Part shown: positions 53,949-61,063 of the stretch, piece after piece
How positions within the stretch are numbered: position 1 is the first letter of the stretch
Layout of the letters: every line of letters begins with the position of its first letter
Assembly: GCA_965225955.1 (NCBI GenBank)
Contig: CBDDBX010000034.1
Span: 1 to 62,959 of the forward strand
Direction of reading: 5' to 3'
Source of the DNA: CBDDBX01 sp965225955
GTDB lineage: Bacteria; Acidobacteriota; Aminicenantia; UBA2199
Length of the DNA stretch: 62,959 nt
Notes under the pieces: model-generated
Database searches by the model: none
What the model saw: only the letters and a program-made list of their open reading frames with translations
What the model was told of the DNA's origin: nothing
Program-made: the position numbers and the translations under genes

Positions 53949-56123
53949 TTACTGATCCTCTTCTTTGCTTATAGCATCATCAAGCTGACTTGCAAACATA
54001 TTACCGAAACTTCCGGCTTTCTGATCTTCATAAGCCACCTGTTTCTCTTTCTTAACCTTTCTTTTGCGGCCTTTCTTTTCAAGAACCTCTTCTTTAAGTT
54101 CTTCAAGTTTTATTTCTGATTCTATATCTTCCATATCAAGGGTATCATCAGAAGGTTTGGCTCCCTTTTTCTTAGGTTTGGCACTAACTTTTTCTGAATC
54201 TTCCTCAGTTGTTTCTTCTGTTTCAACAGCCTCTTCTTCTGCTTCAAAAGCCTTTTTCTTACGACCTTTTTCAACTCCAAGAATACTACCTCCATCCTGC
54301 ATAAAATCTTCCATCGCAGCTTCAAAATTATCTATTTCAACTCTTACATGATCAGAAGCCTCAGGAGCTTTATCTTCAGTTACCTGCTCTTTAAGCCTCA
54401 TCTCTTCTTCCCTTCTGCGACGACGCTCTTCTCTTATTTTACGGGCAGCTTCTTCTTCAGCTTTCTTCTCATCAATAATACTCTGTTTCTTCTCTTCTCT
54501 CTCTCTCTTCTTCTCAGCCAGAGCCTCTTTTCTTCTTAAGAGTTCTTCTTCCTCAATTTCAACAACAGCATCAGAATCCAGATAGAATATAGCAAGCAGT
54601 TTATCTGCAGGAATAAATTCAGGATTATTCAGCAGAACTTCCTGAACCATTCTCATTTCAGATGGAGCGATCAGATCGATAATATGGTACAGCTTGAGAA
54701 GGTGCATCTCATAATTCTTCTCTTTAACTCCGAAATTAAGAAATACTTTGTGTACAAGATCTTTAAAATCTTCTGTTTTTCTGAGTGATTCAGCAATTTC
54801 AGTAAATCTGTCAAGAATCTCTTTTTCCAGAAACATAGATTTATTTATAAATGCAGGAGATGCTACTTTTTCATCTTCAGCAACAAACACGTTTCTCTCT
54901 TTATCAAAAACAATTTTGTCTGCAATTGTCCCTTTCTTGGTTGTTCTTATTCCAAGTTCAACACCATTCTCAGTTACAGAGCAGTTAACAATACTACCCT
55001 GTACAACTTTGTTGTCTTTGTAAATCTCATCAAGTCCAAGAAGGAGATTCTCATTTCTGTAGTAATATACCAGATGTTTTTTCCCGGTATTTACATCTTC
55101 AATTTCAATTTCAAGTGAGTCTATATAATCACTCAGCCCCGGACGTAGTCTTAGTGCTCCTGCCTGAATTTCTCTCAGAGTGAGATAGTATTTATCTGTT
55201 TCGCCGTTCAGGATCTCTTCATCAATAGCTTTGATCTTCTGAAGCATTGCTTTAGGTGCATCACTTACATACTCTTCAGCAGCACTGTTTGGCTGGCTTA
55301 TAATAGAGTCCTTCAGGAGATAGTAGACATTGGAAATCAGGTTCCATTTCCCCCATCCCTCATTGCTTACCTGCTGAAAATCTATTTTAAAATCATTAAA
55401 CATTCTGTAATTAAAAGCAAAACAGAATGCTTCATATTTTTCATCCTTCTTCTTAATTTTAATAATCTTCTGTACTACATCTTCTGTACTTACAGAGATT
55501 CCGGCTTTCTGAATCTTCTCTCTTACTTTATCAAAAACGTCTTCATCAATAGCCTGAAGTTTATCAAGCAACAGAAGGCTTTCACTTACATGTACCAGGT
55601 CCTGCTCTTTTGCTATAGCAGCAACAAACTTCTTCTTAAACTTACGAAACTCCTTTTCCACAAGTGGAGCCTGAGCAAATCTCGGGTCATCATCTTCAGC
55701 CATATATTCCGGCTTATCGCATGGTTTCTTCTGTTTATGAGGCAGCAGGAGCTCAATTTTCTGCCTTTCCAGATATTTTGTATATTTTCTGAATGGAGAT
55801 GTTCCTTCATAAGTCAGTTGAATCTCAGTCAGTCCAAATCTGCTCTTAACAGCCGCTACTTTCAAAACAACTCCAATGTCCAGATCAATCTTTTTTCTGG
55901 CGCCTACAGGCAGTGGGCCCTTATACTCTTTATAGATCAAATCTCCTACCTTGTATTCACATCCGGGATTGTATATCTTAACCTTGTTTTTCTGTTTGCT
56001 TCTTGTTTTGGCAAGGGCTACTTTATTGATGATCCCGTCGATTCCTGCAGGATTGTCCACATCTGCCAGAAGTTCTCTGGTTAAGGTAATATCTTTCTGA
56101 TCAATATTCAGGTCTACAGCCAC
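53949..56123 (-). CDS. Large charged protein of unknown function
   Basis: The 724-residue protein (GTG start after AAGGAG) is not one I recognise. Residues 1-130 include a small beta-rich module (YKVGDLIYKEYKGPLPVGARKKI) that resembles a KOW or SH3-like fold. Residues 130-540 are mostly helical. Residues 545-620 are a highly charged coiled coil (EEEELLRRKEALAEKK, then RREEEM), and 620-724 are acidic and low complexity with several basic patches (RKRKVKKEKQ). There is no signal peptide or membrane helix, so it is cytoplasmic. It is followed closely by nnr. The pattern of a nucleic-acid-binding front and disordered tail suggests, but does not prove, a role with RNA or ribosomes. Confidence 0.75.
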   Translation of the reverse strand: MAVDLNIDQKDITLTRELLADVDNPAGIDGIINKVALAKTRSKQKNKVKIYNPGCEYKVGDLIYKEYKGPLPVGARKKIDLDIGVVLKVAAVKSRFGLTEIQLTYEGTSPFRKYTKYLERQKIELLLPHKQKKPCDKPEYMAEDDDPRFAQAPLVEKEFRKFKKKFVAAIAKEQDLVHVSESLLLLDKLQAIDEDVFDKVREKIQKAGISVSTEDVVQKIIKIKKKDEKYEAFCFAFNYRMFNDFKIDFQQVSNEGWGKWNLISNVYYLLKDSIISQPNSAAEEYVSDAPKAMLQKIKAIDEEILNGETDKYYLTLREIQAGALRLRPGLSDYIDSLEIEIEDVNTGKKHLVYYYRNENLLLGLDEIYKDNKVVQGSIVNCSVTENGVELGIRTTKKGTIADKIVFDKERNVFVAEDEKVASPAFINKSMFLEKEILDRFTEIAESLRKTEDFKDLVHKVFLNFGVKEKNYEMHLLKLYHIIDLIAPSEMRMVQEVLLNNPEFIPADKLLAIFYLDSDAVVEIEEEELLRRKEALAEKKREREEKKQSIIDEKKAEEEAARKIREERRRRREEEMRLKEQVTEDKAPEASDHVRVEIDNFEAAMEDFMQDGGSILGVEKGRKKKAFEAEEEAVETEETTEEDSEKVSAKPKKKGAKPSDDTLDMEDIESEIKLEELKEEVLEKKGRKRKVKKEKQVAYEDQKAGSFGNMFASQLDDAISKEEDQ

Positions 56124-56181
56124 TTTAATCTCCTTTTATCAAATTTCAGTTTATGCCTCATATTTCCGGCATATACAGTTA

Positions 56182-56204
56182 CGGCGGGAAAATCACTCCC
56201 GCCG
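56182..56204 (-). terminator. Hairpin between the GTPase and the large charged protein genes
   Basis: CGGCGGGA (56182-56189) pairs with TCCCGCCG (56197-56204). On the minus strand it precedes the large charged protein gene and may be a terminator upstream of it or part of its leader. Confidence 0.55.
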
Positions 56205-56245
56205 CAAAACTTTTCTATACTTATAATTTAAATCTTTTAACTTTT

Positions 56246-57583
56246 TTAAAGCTTAAGTTTATCTTTAAGCTTTGTACTGATTACCTCTTTCAGATCAGGT
56301 GAACCTATCTCATCAAGATCATAAGTTACCCTTACTGCAGGTTTATCAATTTTAATTATTCTTGAGAGATCAATCGGAGTAGCTATAATAACAGTATCGC
56401 AATCAACACCATTAACAGTTTTCTCAAGATCTTTGATCTGCTGCTCGCCATAACCCATTGCAGGCAGGATCATCTCTCCTATTTCAGGATACTTTTCATA
56501 AGTTTCAGCCAGTTCACCTACTGCAGCTGCTCTTGGATTAACAAGCTCCTCTGCACCAAATTTGAACGCCGCCATAACTCCGGCACCAACCTTCATATTA
56601 CCGTGAGTAAGTGTAGGGCCATCTTCCACAACCATGACTCTCTTATTACGGATAAGATCCGCATTACTTACAGTAATAGGTGATGCAGCATCCACTACGA
56701 TAGCTTCAGGGTTAATTTCCCTGATATTGTCTCTTACTTCAAGCACATTCTCCAGATCAGCTGTATCCATCTTGTTAATAACGATTACATCTGCTCTGCG
56801 GAAGTTCACTTCTCCAGGATAGAAGTTGACTTCATGACCAGGACGGAAAGGATCAACTACAACGATTTCCAGATCAGATTTGTAGAACGGGAAGTCGTTG
56901 TTTCCACCATCCCAGAGAATTACATCTGCTTCTTTCTCTGCTTCCTTAAGAATTGCTTCATAATCCACACCAGCATAAATTACCACTCCATTGACGATAT
57001 GTGGTTCATACTCCTCCATCTCTTCAATAGTGCAGTTATTCTTTTTCAGATCTTCAATTGATCCGAAACGCTGTACTTTCTGTGCAACCAGATCACCATA
57101 AGGCATTGGGTGACGTATTGCAGCTACTTTAAGCCCCATGTCCTGCAATACTTTCGCAACCCTTCTGGTTGTCTGACTCTTACCGCATCCGGTTCTTACA
57201 GCGCATACTGAAATCACCGGTTTGGAACTCTCAATCATGGTCTCATTGGGACCGAGCAGAATAAAATTCGCACCGCACTTCTGTACTTCTGCAGCTCTGC
57301 TCATTACATACTGGTAAGGCAGGTCACTGTACGAAAAGTATACATCCTGTACTTTCAGCTCTCTGATAAGTTCGCTAAGTTGTTCTTCCGGATAAATTCT
57401 GATTCCCTCTGCGTATTCAGGTTGAGCAGCCCCCGCAAGCTCAGCCGGATACTTTTTGTCATCAATACCTGGAATCTGTGTGGCAGTAAATGCTACTACT
57501 CTGATATCCTTCCGGTTTCTGAAATAAGTGTTAAAATTGTGGAAATCTCTCCCAGCAGCCCCCATAATCAAGGCGTTACGCAT
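56246..57583 (-). CDS. GTPase of the cyclic 2,3-diphosphoglycerate synthetase family
   Basis: The 445-residue protein matches the COG2403 group, named after archaeal cyclic 2,3-diphosphoglycerate synthetase. It starts RNALIMGAAGRDFHNFNTYFR, a Rossmann-like front, and has the P-loop RTGCGKSQTTRRV (about 126-138), VILWDGGNNDFPFY, and VINKMDTAD for guanine recognition. In bacteria its role is not established, so I do not claim that the archaeal metabolite is made. It has a proper promoter-like TATACT and an AGGAGG site and stands alone. Confidence 0.85.
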   Translation of the reverse strand: MRNALIMGAAGRDFHNFNTYFRNRKDIRVVAFTATQIPGIDDKKYPAELAGAAQPEYAEGIRIYPEEQLSELIRELKVQDVYFSYSDLPYQYVMSRAAEVQKCGANFILLGPNETMIESSKPVISVCAVRTGCGKSQTTRRVAKVLQDMGLKVAAIRHPMPYGDLVAQKVQRFGSIEDLKKNNCTIEEMEEYEPHIVNGVVIYAGVDYEAILKEAEKEADVILWDGGNNDFPFYKSDLEIVVVDPFRPGHEVNFYPGEVNFRRADVIVINKMDTADLENVLEVRDNIREINPEAIVVDAASPITVSNADLIRNKRVMVVEDGPTLTHGNMKVGAGVMAAFKFGAEELVNPRAAAVGELAETYEKYPEIGEMILPAMGYGEQQIKDLEKTVNGVDCDTVIIATPIDLSRIIKIDKPAVRVTYDLDEIGSPDLKEVISTKLKDKLKL

Positions 57584-57701
57584 ATTTTTCCTCCTATTAA
57601 ATTGTGTTCAACACTACATTTAAAAGGTTAGTATAATGGATATGAAAAAAAAGTCAATCTTCCCACAAACCAATTTTTTTGCGAAAAAAAAGCACTTTTT
57701 T

Positions 57702-58760
57702 TTACCTTTTTACCTCACTTGTATAGCGACATTGAGGAAAGTTTCCACATCCCAGAAATTCTCCGAATTTGCCGGATCTGAGCTTCAGACTGCCACCGCA
57801 TCGGGGACAGCTGTCTTCTCCCTGCGGAGCTTCTTTTTTATCTTCCACTCCATTTATGGTTCCCCCTGCTTCAGCTGTGAATCTGCAGGCAGGATAATTA
57901 CTACAACCAAAAAACAGACCGAATTTTCCTTTTTTAGCCTGAACAGTACCCTCTTTACAGGCAGGGCAGCTATCACCCTGAGTAAGGCTGACTGATCTGC
58001 CTGCTCCTCTGCTTCCATTACCGGAAGCAGCATCACAGATACTGTTATAACCACACCAGGAGCACAATATTGAAGGCATAGGATAAAAATCCCTGCACTC
58101 TCTTATACGGGCGATCTTTTCCAGTAACTGTTCCTTAACACCCTTTGCTTCATTCCTGGCAAATTTTTCCAGAACAGTACGCTCCTGTTTGAGATCTTCA
58201 TAAACCATCTCTATCTCTTCATCAATAGATTTAGTAAACAGAAACATTGCATAAGAGGGAAGCTGCAATGTCTCACCTGGCTTACCCACCTTACCGGTTT
58301 TAAAATCTGTAGCTCTCAGTACCCCTGCATCTGAACGGGACACACGATCTATGACACCTTTATAGAAGATGCCTTCTGCAATTTCTATTCTGAACAGGGA
58401 TTCAAGAGCCATCGTATGACTTGAGTCAGATTCAAAAACTCTGGTAATATACTTGCCCAGAAGCTCTTCGCCGGTTTTCTGATAGTGCTCCTCGGTAAAG
58501 CCTCTTTTTACGACTTTAACAACATCCTTCCTCTCTTCACTCCAGTACTTATGGTATTTATCAACAATAGCACTACAGGCAGGTCTCTTCTTTTCAGTGT
58601 AGGCCCATTCAAGAGCAGCATGTACTGAAGTTCCCATCCAGGCCTCAATTGAAGTAAAAGCTGAAGGTATCCCGTCAATATATCTGTATTTAAAGGATCT
58701 GGGGCAGTTTTCAAAACCGGAAATAGCAGAAAAGCTGAAACTAACTAACTGATCATTCAT
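57702..58760 (-). CDS. RecB-like PD-(D/E)XK nuclease fused to two topoisomerase-type zinc ribbons
   Basis: The 352-residue protein begins with a RecB/Cas4-like nuclease (about 1-245): His47, Asp138 in GVIDRV, Asp152 and Lys154 in TDFKTGK, and Gln166...Tyr170 in QLPSYA. Four cysteines at 19, 233, 236 and 242 are placed as in the iron-sulfur nuclease of AddB/Cas4. Two C4 zinc ribbons of the topoisomerase I tail type follow: Cys265, 268, 286, 292 and Cys318, 321, 338, 344 (GKFGLFFGCSNYPAC, GKFGEFLGCGNFPQC). The fusion would bind single-stranded DNA through the ribbons. No CRISPR or recombinase genes lie nearby. Confidence 0.9.
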   Translation of the reverse strand: MNDQLVSFSFSAISGFENCPRSFKYRYIDGIPSAFTSIEAWMGTSVHAALEWAYTEKKRPACSAIVDKYHKYWSEERKDVVKVVKRGFTEEHYQKTGEELLGKYITRVFESDSSHTMALESLFRIEIAEGIFYKGVIDRVSRSDAGVLRATDFKTGKVGKPGETLQLPSYAMFLFTKSIDEEIEMVYEDLKQERTVLEKFARNEAKGVKEQLLEKIARIRECRDFYPMPSILCSWCGYNSICDAASGNGSRGAGRSVSLTQGDSCPACKEGTVQAKKGKFGLFFGCSNYPACRFTAEAGGTINGVEDKKEAPQGEDSCPRCGGSLKLRSGKFGEFLGCGNFPQCRYTSEVKR

Positions 58761-58911
58761 AATCGTGAGAGTATATCATATAACCAAGAGGACACAAAGA
58801 ATACTATAGAAACCTTTATCCGCAGATTTCCCCTCGTAAGATCGTGACTGGCAGAGTCATGACAATGACGAACACAAGTGTACAAATAATTCAGGGCATA
58901 TTGGTCTCATT
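58761..58911. other. Spacer upstream of the nuclease gene
   Basis: No gene is seen. TATACT on the minus strand lies nine bases before the nuclease ATG, so its mRNA leader would be only about three bases long. The remainder is degenerate repeat text (GACTGGCAGAGTCATGACAA). Confidence 0.4.
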
Positions 58912-59166
58912 AATACCACCCCGACCTCATTCTTCGGCCACCCCTCCTCTTGAATAAGGAAAGCAAAAGCATCCTTATTCAAATGAGGGGATTTCTGCTA
59001 TTAAATCTTAGATGTTGCTTCAGAAAAGAGTATCAAGCCTGGTTTTTTATTGTTAAAGCCTGAATCTGTTGAGTCACACAAGAATCCCCTCCTGATTTTA
59101 AGTATTCTGAAAGATATCACTTAAAATCGGAGGAGGGGTGCCTGGTACTCCAGGCGGGGTGGTATT
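58912..59166. repeat. Nested foldback element (255 bp) with six stems
   Basis: All stems are exact. Outer: AATACCACCCCG (58912-58923) with CGGGGTGGTATT (59155-59166). Second: 58939-58949 with 59130-59140. Left hairpin: TTGAATAAGGA (58950-58960) with 58972-58982. Middle: GAGGGGATT (58985-58993) with 59083-59091. Right hairpin: GATTTTAAGT (59094-59103) with 59119-59128. Small hairpin: GCCTGG/CCAGGC (59140-59155). No two stems cross, so the strand can fold as one branched structure. The halves can also be read as two inverted hairpin repeats around an 89-base middle. No reading frame of note is inside. Confidence 0.8.
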
Positions 59167-59198
59167 TAAAAGCCCACTAAGCCTTAAGATATTAATTG

Positions 59199-60305
59199 TC
59201 ATTTTATATACATTCGGTAGTTGAGGAGGATATGCTGAAACTCTTTTTTGAATATGGGTTTTTCTTTAAAATATGTAAGATGCGATCTCAGGGACGAGTC
59301 TGTTGAACCAAAACCATCAATGCAGTCATCGGCAATACTCAGAAGATCAGATCCTATCTGCTCTTCCAGATGATCTTCCCGTCTTATCATATAAGATCTT
59401 ACAACCTTCATATGTGAAGGCAGGATGTAGTCCATGTGCCAGTGCTTTTTCTTCCTCTTTCTCTGGTGCCTCTTTACTCTGGCCTTAAGATTTTTCATTG
59501 CAGAACCTGTATAAATATAGAACCCTTTTTTATAGTTAACTGTCCCAAGAGCTCCTGTTTCTGCAGAGAACTCTTCAACAACTTCCATTACCAGCATATA
59601 TGTCCCTCTATCTGCACAGTCCCTTTCTGCAGTTTCCAGGTCTACTTTAAGGAAGTTAAAACTACTGGTATCCATTGTAACAGGATCTGCCATCTTTAAT
59701 TTCCCTGCCACAACTTTAAGATCCTGCAGTCTGCTTAAGGCCAGACTGTAGTCATAATCTGTATGGTGATTAGGCATGAATACTCCTGCACCATAATGGG
59801 TGGTAAGAAAAAAACAGCTGCTTTTCAGCTCATCCAACTCATTTATATGTCTTAAACCCCTCTCTGTTGGAGCATCCGGAAACATTGCAACCCCTCTGTG
59901 ACAGAGAGTGCATGATTTTACCTCAAGATATTTCCCGTATTTCTCTGAATCAATCTGAAAATCAAACCTTGATGTTCCGGCATTAACTTCCCTTTTCAAT
60001 GTATTAATAGTTCCCAGAACTCCTTCTTTCAGAAGAATCTCCACAACACCATTAACCTTTATAGTATCCAGAAGTACCGGAAAACCGTCGTACTCTGTTC
60101 CAATAACCCGCCATGCGTACTTCCCGCCTGAAGGTATCAGAAAGAAAACAGCACCTGGGTAGAGAAACTCCTCCATTCTACCTGTATTGGGTACATGGGC
60201 TTTTATCATCTCCCCTTTGTAAAGAAGACTCATAACGAAACGGTTCTCCCGTTCAATCAGCTCTGCTGCAATCCACTTTTTCCCTGGATATAGATCTATA
60301 TTCAA
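59199..60305 (-). CDS. SfsA-family nuclease fused to a GIY-YIG (DUF123) domain
   Basis: The 368-residue protein has an SfsA domain (about 1-225): AHVPNTGRMEEFL, LEVKSCTLCHRGVAMFPDAP and TERGLRHINELDEL, as in the DNA/RNA nuclease SfsA. A DUF123 GIY-YIG domain follows (about 233-365): GTYMLVMEV, KGFYIYTGSAMKNL and RHQRKRKKKHWHMDYIL. SfsA alone is about 235 residues. The start overlaps the end of the SpoU gene by four bases, so both are translated together. The substrate is unknown. Confidence 0.9.
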   Translation of the reverse strand: MNIDLYPGKKWIAAELIERENRFVMSLLYKGEMIKAHVPNTGRMEEFLYPGAVFFLIPSGGKYAWRVIGTEYDGFPVLLDTIKVNGVVEILLKEGVLGTINTLKREVNAGTSRFDFQIDSEKYGKYLEVKSCTLCHRGVAMFPDAPTERGLRHINELDELKSSCFFLTTHYGAGVFMPNHHTDYDYSLALSRLQDLKVVAGKLKMADPVTMDTSSFNFLKVDLETAERDCADRGTYMLVMEVVEEFSAETGALGTVNYKKGFYIYTGSAMKNLKARVKRHQRKRKKKHWHMDYILPSHMKVVRSYMIRREDHLEEQIGSDLLSIADDCIDGFGSTDSSLRSHLTYFKEKPIFKKEFQHILLNYRMYIK

Positions 60306-61063
60306 CTTATTCTGCTGCCTTTTTGTGAAATATGATAACCACAGATCCCAAGGGCATGGCTCAGGTTCATTGAGTTCTTATAACCTTCCATAGGTATATA
60401 GATAACCTCATCGCAACAATCCAGAACTTTTTCGGAAATACCATAAGCTTCATTGCCCAGTACCAGCATAAACTCTGCAGGAGGAGTCCACTGATTAACC
60501 GGTATAGCCTCATCTGTAAGTTCAATACCAACTACCGGCATATTAACTGACTTCAAAAATCCAGGTATATCTTTTTCATACCTTAAAGGAACCCACCCTT
60601 CAGCACCTCTTGCAGCTCTCTTAAACTGTGGATGTGCAGGATCAAAATGTTCAGAACCGTGAACAAGTCCTCCTAATCCGAAATTATCCAGTACTCTTAC
60701 AATGGAACCAATATTATACGGAGTTATAACCTGGTCAAGTACTACTGTTACATTAAAGGAAGGATTCCAGGGCAGAGTTTTCTCTTCTGTCACGTCAACG
60801 CCATAATACTCCGGCGTTCTTCCACTGAATTTTTGATGAAAATGGAAATAGTTGTCCAGCTTCTCATTATCACTGAGCCACCATGGCGGCGCCCATGCAT
60901 CAATGGACGCTATTTCCAGTAACTCAGCATATCTGTTTTCAAAACCATTCAGATCACCTGAAGCCTTTGACTCCAGAGCCAGCTTTACTATAGCATCATG
61001 CTTCTGTTTGGAACTGAGCTTTCTCCACTTATCAGCACTAATAGTTTTAGCGGACTTTTCCAT
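60302..61063 (-). CDS. SpoU-family RNA 2'-O-methyltransferase
   Basis: The 253-residue protein has an N-terminal helical region (about 1-90) and a SPOUT knot domain: ITPYNIGSIVRVLDNFGLGG (motif 1), LVLGNEAYGIS (motif 2) and IPMEGYKNSMNLSHALGI (motif 3), which form the S-adenosylmethionine site. This is the TrmH/SpoU pattern. The target, rRNA or tRNA, cannot be told. It overlaps metG upstream by 17 bases and the SfsA fusion downstream by four. Confidence 0.9.
   Translation of the reverse strand: MEKSAKTISADKWRKLSSKQKHDAIVKLALESKASGDLNGFENRYAELLEIASIDAWAPPWWLSDNEKLDNYFHFHQKFSGRTPEYYGVDVTEEKTLPWNPSFNVTVVLDQVITPYNIGSIVRVLDNFGLGGLVHGSEHFDPAHPQFKRAARGAEGWVPLRYEKDIPGFLKSVNMPVVGIELTDEAIPVNQWTPPAEFMLVLGNEAYGISEKVLDCCDEVIYIPMEGYKNSMNLSHALGICGYHISQKGSRIS

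Noticed and set aside
58912..59166. Insertion sequence or CRISPR repeat
   Set aside because: There is no transposase frame and no regularly spaced direct repeat; the structure is inverted and nested.
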